NCBI GenBank assembly: GCA_027490225.1
Contig: JAIXYK010000010.1
Span: 1 to 40,868 of the forward strand
Reading direction: 5' to 3'
DNA from: Bacteroidota bacterium
GTDB taxonomy: Bacteria; Bacteroidota; Bacteroidia; M30B66
Length of the DNA: 40,868 nucleotides
Shown here piece by piece: positions 26,334 through 34,176 of this stretch (position 1 is its first letter; each line of letters opens with the position of its first letter). Under the pieces are notes generated by a model. The model was not told the DNA's origin. It saw only the letters and a list, made by a program, of their open reading frames with translations, and made no database searches. The translations under genes and the position numbers were made by a program.

Positions 26334-26707
26334 TATTTTTTATCTGGAATTAAGTAATAAATGCATAATCCACAAACAATTACATTTACTAGAATATTGA
26401 TTACAGCAACATTCCAATTGCCCGATTTTATTAATTGAATTGTCTCGAAACTAAAGGTTGAAAAAGTACTTAGCCCGCCACAGAAACCAACAGTGATAAG
26501 CATTCTCCAAGTCGAGCTTAACAACATCTTATCCTGAAATAAAAAGAAAATTATCAAAACAAAGCAAGCAGTTAAATTCGCAATGAAAGTAGAAAGTGGA
26601 AAAGCATTAATTTTAGAAAAAAGTAACGAAAATCCATATCTCACAACACTTCCAACACCTCCTCCAATAAAAATTACCAATAATTGAGTTAAACTAATTC
26701 GCTCCAT
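26333..26707 (-). CDS. crcB: Fluoride channel CrcB (Fluc)
   Basis: 124 residues with four hydrophobic helices, the normal Fluc size. Signature segments: GGGVGSVVRYGFSL near the N-terminus, FPLSTFIANLTACFV with the pore asparagine, and GFCGGLSTFSTFSFE with the conserved Ser/Thr/Phe track. Fluc proteins are dual-topology dimers that let fluoride leave the cell. There is no fluoride riboswitch directly upstream, because the gene is embedded in an operon: its start overlaps the PAP2 gene by 14 bases and its stop overlaps the RND gene by one. Confidence 0.94.
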   Translation of the reverse strand: MERISLTQLLVIFIGGGVGSVVRYGFSLLFSKINAFPLSTFIANLTACFVLIIFFLFQDKMLLSSTWRMLITVGFCGGLSTFSTFSFETIQLIKSGNWNVAVINILVNVIVCGLCIYYLIPDKK

Positions 26708-27251
26708 TTTTACTTAAAACAAATCGATTTAAAAAATAATAAACAACAGCAGCTAAAATGCTTCCTGCTAACCAACCTGCCAGTACATCACTCGGGTAAT
26801 GTGCGGCTAAATAAATTCTACTTATTCCAACAAGTGCACACCAAATAATAAGTAATACCGAGAATTTTATATTTCTCATTAAAGATATAAATAGCAGCAC
26901 AAAACTCGCAGTATTGCTTGCATGTGAGGAATAAAATCCAAACTTACCACCACAATAATCTTTAACTAAATGCACCATTCCTTGCAATTCTGGTTCATGA
27001 CAAGGACGTAATCTTTGGAAGTAATGCTTAAACATTCCAGAAACCTGATCGCTTAAAACTATCAAAGCAAAAAATGAAATTAAAATCCACCAAAAACTAT
27101 TTGGGTATTTTTTATAAAGCAAATAAGCCGCAAAAATGTATAAAGGAATAGCTAACCATTTGGTTGATAAACAAAACATTACTTCATCTAACCAAGGCGC
27201 ATTGTGCTGATTGAGCAACAGAAATAATTGTTGGTCCAAATCTGCTATCAT
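26694..27251 (-). CDS. PAP2-family membrane phosphatase
   Basis: 185 residues, five or six helices. The three phosphatase motifs are visible: KHYFQRLRP (Lys75-Pro83), GFYSSHAS (Ser109, His110) and SRIYLAAHYPSD (Arg145, His151, Asp155). The second motif has SSH in place of the usual PSGH, a common Bacteroidota variant. Family members dephosphorylate undecaprenyl diphosphate, phosphatidic acid or lipid A on the outer face of the inner membrane. Which substrate applies here cannot be told from sequence. It lies 4 bases after obgE and overlaps crcB. Confidence 0.9.
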   Translation of the reverse strand: MIADLDQQLFLLLNQHNAPWLDEVMFCLSTKWLAIPLYIFAAYLLYKKYPNSFWWILISFFALIVLSDQVSGMFKHYFQRLRPCHEPELQGMVHLVKDYCGGKFGFYSSHASNTASFVLLFISLMRNIKFSVLLIIWCALVGISRIYLAAHYPSDVLAGWLAGSILAAVVYYFLNRFVLSKNGAN

Positions 27252-27255
27252 AGCA

Positions 27256-28251
27256 TTAGAATGCCGAATTTATAGAAGACCAAAGCAGGTCTTTTAATTC
27301 GATTAATCCAGTTTCCTGATGTGAGGAAATAAAAATATGAGGAATTTTAGGTAGGTCTTTTTTTATTTCCGTTTTTAATTCATCATCTAATAAATCAGAT
27401 TTACTGATTGCTAAAATCCTTTTTTTATCTAACAATTCTGGATTATAGGTTCCTAATTCGTTTAAAAGAATTTTGTATTCCTCATGAATGTCTTTTGAAT
27501 CGGCAGGTACTAAAAATAGTAAAATTGAATTCCTTTCTATATGCCTTAAAAATCTCAAGCCTAAGCCTTTTCCTTCACTTGCTCCTTCAATTATTCCAGG
27601 AATATCTGCCATTACAAAAGATTTATAATCACGGTAAGGCACAATTCCCAGATTCGGAACTAATGTAGTGAATGCATAATCAGCAATTTCTGGTTTTGCA
27701 GCAGAGATTTTTGATAATAAACTAGATTTTCCTGCATTTGGAAATCCTACCAAACCAACATCTGCCAATACTTTCAATTCTAAAATTACCCAATCTTCGC
27801 TTCCTTCTTCACCGGGTTGTGCAAATCTAGGTGTTTGTAAAGTTGGAGACTTAAAATGGTGATTTCCCATTCCACCTCTTCCTCCGGAAACCAATATTTT
27901 CTGTTCATCAGCTTCGGTAATTTCGCACAATAATTCCCCAGTTTCAGCATCTCTTGCAATTGTACCTAATGGAACTTCCAATATTACATCTTCTCCATCT
28001 TTCCCGTGTTTCAAGCCACTACCACCTTTACCACCAGGTTCTGCAATTACGTGCTTTCTGTATTTTAAATGCAATAATGTCCATTGATTGGTAGAGCCTT
28101 TCAAGATAATATGTCCGCCTCGACCACCATCACCACCATCAGGTCCGCCTTTACTTGTAAACCTATCGCGGTGTAAATGTACAGATCCTCCTCCGCCTTT
28201 TCCTGAGCGACAGCAAATCTTTACATAATCAACAAAATTTGAATCTGACAT
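27256..28251 (-). CDS. obgE: GTPase Obg
   Basis: 331 residues, a complete bacterial Obg without the optional C-terminal extension. The glycine-rich Obg fold spans about 1-160 ([27 protein letters not shown]). The G domain has G1 GFPNAGKSS (169-177), G3 DIPG (216-219) and G4 SKSD near 290. Obg is essential in most bacteria, where it binds the 50S subunit and links ribosome assembly to (p)ppGpp. It is the first gene of a four-gene operon (PAP2, crcB, RND follow) with its own promoter box, and it is separated from the peroxiredoxin gene by a terminator. Confidence 0.97.
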   Translation of the reverse strand: MSDSNFVDYVKICCRSGKGGGGSVHLHRDRFTSKGGPDGGDGGRGGHIILKGSTNQWTLLHLKYRKHVIAEPGGKGGSGLKHGKDGEDVILEVPLGTIARDAETGELLCEITEADEQKILVSGGRGGMGNHHFKSPTLQTPRFAQPGEEGSEDWVILELKVLADVGLVGFPNAGKSSLLSKISAAKPEIADYAFTTLVPNLGIVPYRDYKSFVMADIPGIIEGASEGKGLGLRFLRHIERNSILLFLVPADSKDIHEEYKILLNELGTYNPELLDKKRILAISKSDLLDDELKTEIKKDLPKIPHIFISSHQETGLIELKDLLWSSINSAF

Positions 28252-28279
28252 TATTAAATTAATTCTTTTATTAGGGCTG

Positions 28280-28287
28280 CAAAACTA
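28280..28287 (-). promoter_or_regulatory. -7 box of obgE
   Basis: On the minus strand TAGTTTTG is an exact TAnnTTTG, 28 bases before the ATG. TTTG lies 15 bases upstream and TTG 21 bases upstream, so the -33 spacing is not ideal. Confidence 0.55.
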
Positions 28288-28311
28288 AGGTTTCTTTTGA
28301 ACCAAAGGCAA

Positions 28312-28344
28312 TAAAAAATCCTTACCCGTAATGGATAAGGATTT
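28312..28344 (-). terminator. Rho-independent terminator of the peroxiredoxin gene
   Basis: Perfect 9-base arms AAATCCTTA (28316-28324) and TAAGGATTT (28336-28344) around an 11-base loop. On the minus strand it is followed by a T run (plus-strand A's at about 28313-28318). It starts 20 bases after the peroxiredoxin stop. Confidence 0.85.
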
Positions 28345-28364
28345 CCTTTATTTTAATAATTTAA

Positions 28365-28997
28365 TTAATGACCAGCCAAATAATTTGCAACAGAAGCATG
28401 CGTTTCAACCAAAGCTTTGTCTCCTTTTTTCCAGTTTGCAGGACAAACCTCTCCTTTTTCTTCGAAATATTGCAAAGCATCTAAAGTTCGGAGTGCCTCA
28501 TCAACGCTTCTTCCAAGTGGTAAATCGTTCACAACCTGGTGACGCACAATTCCATCTTTGTCTATTAGGAATAATCCTCTGAAAGCTATCATTGGTCCGG
28601 TTGCAACCATTTCTCCTTCGTCATTGTAGTCATAATCTCCAAACAGTACTCCGAAGTTCATTGAGATTGTTTTAGATGTGTCAGCAACTAATGGATAAGT
28701 AATTCCTTCAATACCACCTTTTGCTTTAGGCACTTGTAACCAGCCCCAGTGTGATTCTTCAGAATCAGTAGAGCATGCAACAACGGCACAATTACGACTT
28801 TCAAATTCTTTTAGTTTATCTTGAAAAGCATGCAATTCTGTTGGACAAACAAACGTGAAATCCTTCGGGTAAAAGAAAAATATCACATGTTTATTTCCAA
28901 GATATTGCTCTAAAGAAAAATCGTCTACGATTTCTTCTCCGTTAATTAATGCTTTTGCTGTAAATTGAGGTGCTAATTTCCCTACGAGTACTGACAT
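28365..28997 (-). CDS. Typical 2-Cys peroxiredoxin (AhpC/Prx1 type)
   Basis: 210 residues from the ATG at 28997 (a TTG 33 bases upstream lies within the -7 box and is rejected). It reduces hydrogen peroxide and organic peroxides in the cytoplasm. The peroxidatic cysteine is Cys51 in DFTFVCPTE and the resolving cysteine is in GEVCPANW near residue 185. DLPLGRSVDEALRTLDALQY is standard for the Prx1/AhpC group. No AhpF is adjacent, so a thioredoxin-type reductant is likely. It is a single-gene unit with its own promoter box and terminator. Confidence 0.95.
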   Translation of the reverse strand: MSVLVGKLAPQFTAKALINGEEIVDDFSLEQYLGNKHVIFFFYPKDFTFVCPTELHAFQDKLKEFESRNCAVVACSTDSEESHWGWLQVPKAKGGIEGITYPLVADTSKTISMNFGVLFGDYDYNDEGEMVATGPMIAFRGLFLIDKDGIVRHQVVNDLPLGRSVDEALRTLDALQYFEEKGEVCPANWKKGDKALVETHASVANYLAGH

Positions 28998-29027
28998 ATT
29001 AGTATTTTTATTTGTTTTAAAGGTTTG

Positions 29028-29035
29028 CAAAATTA
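29028..29035 (-). promoter_or_regulatory. -7 box of the peroxiredoxin gene
   Basis: On the minus strand TAATTTTG is an exact TAnnTTTG ending 30 bases before the ATG. The -33 element is weak (TTTA near 29050-29053). No obvious OxyR-type palindrome is seen. Confidence 0.55.
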
Positions 29036-29095
29036 GAAAATTACCCCATTAAACAGCAGTTTAATTTAATTGTTCATGCAATTAAAATCATATTT

Positions 29096-29257
29096 TACTT
29101 TTGCATTTGAAGTAATTCATCGCAATAGCTTTCAAAACGGCTATCTTCATTCAAAAGAAAGTTAGTCTTGTAAGTTTTTACTATGTTTGGCTGCTCAAAA
29201 ACTAACTTTAACTTAATATAAAATAACTGTTGTCTCAGATTAAAAATTAATAATTCA
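29096..29257 (+). promoter_or_regulatory. Candidate promoter and folded leader of the methyltransferase gene
   Basis: TACTTTTG (29096-29103) matches the -7 box, with TTG 23 bases upstream. The remaining 150 bases to the ATG contain two inverted repeats: ATAGC (29125-29129) with GCTAT (29140-29144), and AAAGTTAGT (29158-29166) with ACTAACTTT (29201-29209, 34-base loop). This could be a structured leader. No known riboswitch class is recognised. Confidence 0.35.
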
Positions 29258-30061
29258 ATGAAAAAGTCCAAATACATAACAACATTTTTAAGAAATCCAT
29301 TGGCAGTTATTATAAGTGGACTTAAAGCTCAATATGAAGTTCAATTTAAAAAAGGATTGCAGGCAGAACATGGCATTAGTCAATTACCAACGGTTGATTT
29401 GTTAGAGTTTTTTGATGAATTTAATGAGGAATTATATGCATACAGTTTTTTAGAAGGAACCTCATTAATAACAGATTTAATGCTCTTGAGGAAGATTGCC
29501 AGCAGTTTTCCTGCATGCGAATATTTGGAAATCGGAAGCTGGAGAGGAGAAAGCATCAGAAACATTTCAGAAGTTGCGGCGCATTGCACGGCAGTGACAC
29601 TTTCACCAAAAGAAATGCTGGAAATGGGTTTAAGTCAAGGTTTTGTTGATGTGCATGGATTGTATTCAAAAGGAGTTAAAAATATCACAGAGATACTCGC
29701 CAATTCTAGGAATTTTGATTTTGATGGCTTGGGAAAAAAATTCGATTTGATTTTTATTGATGGTGATCATACCTATGAAGGTGTATTGAATGATACCAAG
29801 AAAACATTCAACTTAAGAAAAGACAGTTCATCCGTTATTGTATGGCACGACTACGGTTTTTCTATGGAAACTGTTCGTCCTTCTGTGTTAAAAGCAATTA
29901 TGGATGGCATTCCCAAAGAGAAACATAAAAACCTTTACCATGTTTCCAACACCATGTGTGCAGTTTATATTGAAAATAAAAATTTTAAAACTTACCAAAC
30001 TAAGTTCCCAACATTTCCTAATAAGCGGTTTTCATTGCAATTGAAAACAAATAAACTGTAA
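29258..30061 (+). CDS. Class I SAM-dependent methyltransferase (Methyltransf_24-like)
   Basis: 267 residues. The Rossmann core shows motif I as YLEIGSWRGES (89-99) and the acidic strand DLIFIDGDHTYEGV (163-176), followed by VIVWHDYGF, the pattern of Methyltransf_24/CmcI-like enzymes that often act on sugars or small molecules in surface-polysaccharide or natural-product pathways. The N-terminal 60 residues are basic then acidic and have no known motif. No glycosyltransferases are nearby, so the substrate is open. It stands alone, converging on the ZIP gene with 15 bases between stops. Confidence 0.75.
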   Translation: MKKSKYITTFLRNPLAVIISGLKAQYEVQFKKGLQAEHGISQLPTVDLLEFFDEFNEELYAYSFLEGTSLITDLMLLRKIASSFPACEYLEIGSWRGESIRNISEVAAHCTAVTLSPKEMLEMGLSQGFVDVHGLYSKGVKNITEILANSRNFDFDGLGKKFDLIFIDGDHTYEGVLNDTKKTFNLRKDSSSVIVWHDYGFSMETVRPSVLKAIMDGIPKEKHKNLYHVSNTMCAVYIENKNFKTYQTKFPTFPNKRFSLQLKTNKL

Positions 30062-30076
30062 TGAAAGTTAAATGAA

Positions 30077-30802
30077 CTAACTGATAAAATAAGCAGCAAA
30101 AACGCCAATCACTATTATCAATAGCTTCATCAAATTAAAGCGGTGAGTTTGGTCTGATTCAAATAAAATGGTTGTGCTTATGTGCAAGAAAATACCAATT
30201 ACGATTGCTAAGGCATAAAACCCAAAAGTCGTATCTGTTGCATTTTGTGGAAAGAACCAATACGCTGCAAAAGCGCCAAGAGGTGTCATTGCTGCAAAGA
30301 ATATAAGTGGAAGAATTACAGATTTCTTTGAATGTGTAACCAGAAAAATCATTGTAACTAAAGCAATTGAAATAGGAAGGTTATGTAACAGAATTCCTGC
30401 AAATAAATTATCTCCTGCTTTTCCAAACATCAAAGGAAAACCTTCAATAAAACCATGCACACATAAGCCTGCAAACATAACTGTTGGGAATTTATGTGAA
30501 TGATTTCCATGGTGGTGTTGGTCTGTATGTATATGTCCGTGCTCAATTCCTCCTGAGAAAAAATCAAGTACAATTTGAAGCAAAAATCCTCCGGCAATTA
30601 ACCAACCCGCAATATGCGTATCTGGAATGTTAAAGTAAACATCAGGAATAAGATGGAATAAGCATAGCGCCAAAATATAAGCTCCACTGAAAGATAAAAG
30701 CAACTTTAAAGCTTTTTGAGGAATGGTTTTAAAAACTAAAACTAATCCACCTGCAGCAATTACAGTGATAAATAACAATGCTATTTTTAATATGTCATTC
30801 AT
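30077..30802 (-). CDS. ZIP-family divalent metal transporter
   Basis: 241 residues from the ATG at 30802 (a TTG 15 bases upstream is in frame). About eight helices. The His-rich loop between helices 3 and 4 reads IEHGHIHTDQHHHGNHSH (near 90-108). The metal-site helices carry CVHGFIEGFPL and LLHNLPISIALV, the ZIP HxxxEG and HNxP signatures. ZIP proteins bring zinc, iron or manganese into the cytoplasm. No Zur or Fur site is obvious. Its ATG overlaps the stop of the upstream methyltransferase (ATGA), so the two are translationally coupled although their functions have no evident link. Confidence 0.9.
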   Translation of the reverse strand: MNDILKIALLFITVIAAGGLVLVFKTIPQKALKLLLSFSGAYILALCLFHLIPDVYFNIPDTHIAGWLIAGGFLLQIVLDFFSGGIEHGHIHTDQHHHGNHSHKFPTVMFAGLCVHGFIEGFPLMFGKAGDNLFAGILLHNLPISIALVTMIFLVTHSKKSVILPLIFFAAMTPLGAFAAYWFFPQNATDTTFGFYALAIVIGIFLHISTTILFESDQTHRFNLMKLLIIVIGVFAAYFIS

Positions 30803-31542
30803 CTTTTTACAACACAATAAATTAATCGGGGAGAATGGTCAACATTAAAAGTTGATAGGCTGTAATCTCCAAAAATTGCTTCAATCTCTAAGCCTGCTTT
30901 TTCAAAGAATTGCTCAAAATCTTCTGGTTTCAATAAACTTAACTTTTCTTCAAAATGAAAATCAGTTTGAGCATCAGTAAAATCAATGCTCTTTATTATA
31001 AATTGCCCTTTAATTGCTTTGTTTATTTTAAAAGCGATTCCATCAATGTTTTTAACATCTTCTTTATAATCTCCGCGATTAATTGATGCAACATTTAAAA
31101 AATCAAGAATCAATTTCCCGCCAGGTACAAGTGTCTTTGAAATGTTTAAGATAACTTTTTCATTTTCCCATTTTCTTTCGAAATATCCAAAACTGGTAAA
31201 TAAATTAAGCACATATTGAAAACTATTGGTGCATAATAAATTGCGCATGTCGTGTACTTCAAAAAGTAACTTTTCATTTTCAAATGTACTTGCATATTCA
31301 ATGCTTTCTGGCGATAAATCAACACCCACAACATCAAAACCTTTTTTATTCAAATAAATAGAATGTCTACCTCTGCCGCAGGCTAAATCTAAAATTCTAT
31401 CTGCTTTTTGTGGTTGTAAATATGCAATCAGGTGATCCAAAAAAAATTCAGCGTCCCGCTCATCTCGGTTATTGTATAAAATATGGTAATAACGAGAGTT
31501 AAACCATGTTTCAAACCACTTGCTGCTTTTCTTAATTTTCAT
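30799..31542 (-). CDS. Class I SAM-dependent methyltransferase
   Basis: 247 residues. The SAM-binding motif I is ILDLACGRGRHSIYL (50-64), with the acidic residue of motif II in VVGVDLSPESIEYA and motif IV in LNLFTSFGYF. It belongs to the broad Methyltransf_25/11 type. The N-terminal WFETWFNSRYYHILYNNRDE is characteristic of a Bacteroidota subgroup with unknown substrate. It starts a two-gene unit with the ZIP transporter (4-base overlap). A box TACTTTTG (minus strand, 31557-31550) lies only 7 bases from the ATG. Confidence 0.82.
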   Translation of the reverse strand: MKIKKSSKWFETWFNSRYYHILYNNRDERDAEFFLDHLIAYLQPQKADRILDLACGRGRHSIYLNKKGFDVVGVDLSPESIEYASTFENEKLLFEVHDMRNLLCTNSFQYVLNLFTSFGYFERKWENEKVILNISKTLVPGGKLILDFLNVASINRGDYKEDVKNIDGIAFKINKAIKGQFIIKSIDFTDAQTDFHFEEKLSLLKPEDFEQFFEKAGLEIEAIFGDYSLSTFNVDHSPRLIYCVVKR

Positions 31543-31572
31543 TGGGCGGCAAAAGTAATCATTTATAAAACA

Positions 31573-31608
31573 AAAAAATCCGATTAGCTTTTCGCCAATC
31601 GGATTTTT
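31573..31608 (-). terminator. Bidirectional Rho-independent terminator
   Basis: Perfect 12-base arms AAAAATCCGATT (31574-31585) and AATCGGATTTTT (31597-31608) with an 11-base loop, flanked by A and T runs so that it works on either strand. It lies 17 bases after the DUF4397 gene stop and prevents read-through into the methyltransferase gene. Confidence 0.88.
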
Positions 31609-31625
31609 AATTTAATTGTAAAATA

Positions 31626-34016
31626 TTATTGGATACTTAACTTTCTTGTTGTGCGACCATTATTAGTAATTACTTCTACTAAGTACAATCCACGGCTCAA
31701 GTTAGAAGTATTTAAAGCAATTCTTTGATTGCCAGCAACTCCTCCTAATTCACTTTTAGATAAAACTTTACCGCTTAAATCGCTCAAACGGATAGTTGTT
31801 TTTTCGTTTTTAGCTAAGTTAAACTCAACAAATACTTCAGATGAAGCTGGATTTGGATAAACATTTAATCCTTCTACAGAAGTGTTTTCTTCAATTCCTG
31901 TAATTTTTGATAATGGAGTCAATGCGCCACCAGCTGGACTAGCTACCCATAAACCAAATGCTGCTCCATTAGAATTCGCTGCTGTATTTAAGAAACCTGA
32001 TGCTAACACTGTTAGTGCAGCTCCAGGAAAAAACGAAAGCGGTGCAGTATATGTTTCAACAATTGGGCTACCTGCAGCTAAAGTAACATCTATGTTTACA
32101 TTGCTAGCCGGCACAGAAACATATCCTTCAAATTCTCCATAAGAAATATCATCAACCAATAATGCAGAAGATCCGTTCACTCTTACGTCTACTGTAGGAG
32201 CATCTGTGCAACCATGATAAACTAAAACGTCAACGTTTGTAGAAACTTCAGCTTGTAATCTAGCACCTGAAAATGCATGAACCGTTAAAGCAGGAGCAGG
32301 AGAGTATCCAGTTGGACTTGCAATTCCATTCGCAATTGCTACATAATTTCCTTTTGGTAAGTTTAATGGAACTCTTAACAATGAGCCAGTTGTATCTGTG
32401 CTCTCAGGACCAGCAATATGAACCACGTTATTTGGATTTACTGGTAAAGTTAAAAATGGGGTTGCTGTTCTGTATGCAAAGTTATTAGCTGCAATTCCGC
32501 CATTGTAATAAACATCTACAGAAGCTGCGGCTGCATCTCCTGAATTGTGAATTATTTGAACTTTTAATGAATCTGCAGGCAAGTTAAGCAAAGCTCCACC
32601 AGAAGGTAACGCAGCCCATAATCCGAATTTTGCTCCGTTGCTATTAGCTGCAGGATTCAAGAAACCAGAAGCCAATACTGTAATTGCTTGTCCACCTAAT
32701 GTTGTTGTATTAACTGTGTATCTAGCTACAAAGTTATCGCCAGCATCAGTTTGTAAATCTAAACTATATTCAGCTCCAGGTAATGGAGGTAATTGTGCAA
32801 AATTGCTGTATGCAGCACCGTTAATCAAAGGAGAAGGTCCGGCAGGATTTGTTTCTAAATCTACAGCAGGAGCATCAGTTGCACCATGGTAAACTAATAT
32901 TGAAGTTTCGTTGTTTGCAACATTGCTAACAGCTCCTCTATGAACATGCAATGCAATCGGAGGATTTGGATTGTAACCTGTTGGACTTGCAATTCCGTTT
33001 GCAATTACTACGTATCTGTCTGTTACTAAATTTACATCAAATTGAGCTACTGGATTTGCTGCACTTGTTGCATCTGGACCAGTAATAGCAATTGATGTAA
33101 CCTGACCTAAACCTGCTACTGGAAAATCGATAAATCCTGTTGCAGTTCTGAAAGCTACGTTATCAAACTGTAAAGATCCATTTAACCAGATATCAACCGT
33201 TGCAGCAGCTGCGTCAGCGCTGTTGTGAATGATTTGCACTTTTGCTGGAGTAAATGCTGCACTTGGCAATGGAAGCACAGTTCCTGTTGGCAAAGCTGCA
33301 AATAAACCAAAAGAAGCTCCATCAGAATTAGCTGATGGATTCAAAAAGCCTGATGCAAACACTACCATGCCTAAACCACCTGCGTTTAAAGTTGCAAGTG
33401 GAGCTGAATATTCAGCAACTGCTGTATTGTTGTCAGATGTACGAACTTGTAAGTTCAAATCTGCTTCTGGTACTGATACGTAACCAGTAAAGTTACCGTA
33501 TGACAAATCGTTTACAACTTGAGAAGTAGGAAATGGAACTTTTTCCACATCTACAGTAGGAGCATCTGTTACTCCATGAAATACATTTACACGTACTTCT
33601 GATGTATTTGCTGTTGACTCTTCTCCCAAAGCGTAAATATTTAATCCAAATGGTTGTGGATTAGAATATCCAGAACCGCTTACAATACCATTGGCAATTA
33701 CTACGTACTTCTCATTTTCTGTTAATGTAACTGGGGCTGGTGTTTCCCAAATTACAGGATCTGCGGCCACACTGTTTGGCCCTTTAACTTGTAATGTCAA
33801 TGGCACTCCGGCAGGTAAATCCGTAAATCCAACCGCTGAGCGGAACTGGAAATTGTCAATTAATGGAGTTGGTGCTCCAGCTACCCAAATGTCTACAGTT
33901 GCTGCTGCGGCATCAGCGCAATTGTGTATTACTTGTACACGCGCAGTTTGGGCCATTAAGTATTGGCTTCCCGAAACCAATAAACCTAAAACTAAAAGTT
34001 TAAATTGTTTTTTCAT
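31626..34016 (-). CDS. DUF4397 repeat protein with T9SS type A sorting domain
   Basis: 796 residues from the ATG at 34016 (an in-frame TTG 48 bases upstream is unlikely). Signal peptide MKKQFKLLVLGLLVSGSQYL, cut after MAQ. The mature protein is three tandem units of about 220-235 residues, each opening with VQVIHN or VQIIHN plus DAAAA-VD and continuing with a second half containing V-YHG-TDAP-VD and VLASGFLN-AANSNGA-FGLW. These are DUF4397 domains, beta-rich and often found in surface proteins. The last 75 residues are a sorting domain (GLNVYPNPASSEVFVEFN, then LSDLSGKVL, GLYLVEVIT, TRKLSI). It should be exported through SprA and anchored or released at the surface. A single gene, closed by a terminator. 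Confidence 0.93.
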   Translation of the reverse strand: MKKQFKLLVLGLLVSGSQYLMAQTARVQVIHNCADAAAATVDIWVAGAPTPLIDNFQFRSAVGFTDLPAGVPLTLQVKGPNSVAADPVIWETPAPVTLTENEKYVVIANGIVSGSGYSNPQPFGLNIYALGEESTANTSEVRVNVFHGVTDAPTVDVEKVPFPTSQVVNDLSYGNFTGYVSVPEADLNLQVRTSDNNTAVAEYSAPLATLNAGGLGMVVFASGFLNPSANSDGASFGLFAALPTGTVLPLPSAAFTPAKVQIIHNSADAAAATVDIWLNGSLQFDNVAFRTATGFIDFPVAGLGQVTSIAITGPDATSAANPVAQFDVNLVTDRYVVIANGIASPTGYNPNPPIALHVHRGAVSNVANNETSILVYHGATDAPAVDLETNPAGPSPLINGAAYSNFAQLPPLPGAEYSLDLQTDAGDNFVARYTVNTTTLGGQAITVLASGFLNPAANSNGAKFGLWAALPSGGALLNLPADSLKVQIIHNSGDAAAASVDVYYNGGIAANNFAYRTATPFLTLPVNPNNVVHIAGPESTDTTGSLLRVPLNLPKGNYVAIANGIASPTGYSPAPALTVHAFSGARLQAEVSTNVDVLVYHGCTDAPTVDVRVNGSSALLVDDISYGEFEGYVSVPASNVNIDVTLAAGSPIVETYTAPLSFFPGAALTVLASGFLNTAANSNGAAFGLWVASPAGGALTPLSKITGIEENTSVEGLNVYPNPASSEVFVEFNLAKNEKTTIRLSDLSGKVLSKSELGGVAGNQRIALNTSNLSRGLYLVEVITNNGRTTRKLSIQ
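31905..33950 (-). repeat. Three tandem units inside the DUF4397 gene
   Basis: Unit starts on the minus strand are near 33950, 33245 and 32567, each about 660-705 bases. The motif encoding IIHNSADAAAA and the one encoding ASGFLNPAANSNG recur in each unit, with nucleotide similarity as well as protein similarity. Recombination between units could change the repeat number. Confidence 0.85.
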
Positions 34017-34176
34017 AAAAATGTGATTTTTGATAATTGTGTGAGGTTTAAAAAATGTTAACAATGGCTTAGAAACAACATACTTTTTGTTTTGTTTAAC
34101 GTTTACTTAAAAAAGCCGCACAAAAATCATTTTAAAAAGTATAAGTCTTTGTCGTTGAAAGAGATAAATTTGCAGC

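Noticed and set aside
26708-27300. Fluoride riboswitch upstream of crcB
   Set aside because: crcB overlaps the preceding coding region by 14 bases, leaving no room for an aptamer, and I see no such motif before obgE.
29095-29277. 60-codon minus-strand ORF between the peroxiredoxin and methyltransferase genes
   Set aside because: No recognisable domain or promoter, overlaps the methyltransferase start, and its AT-rich composition makes such an ORF likely by chance.
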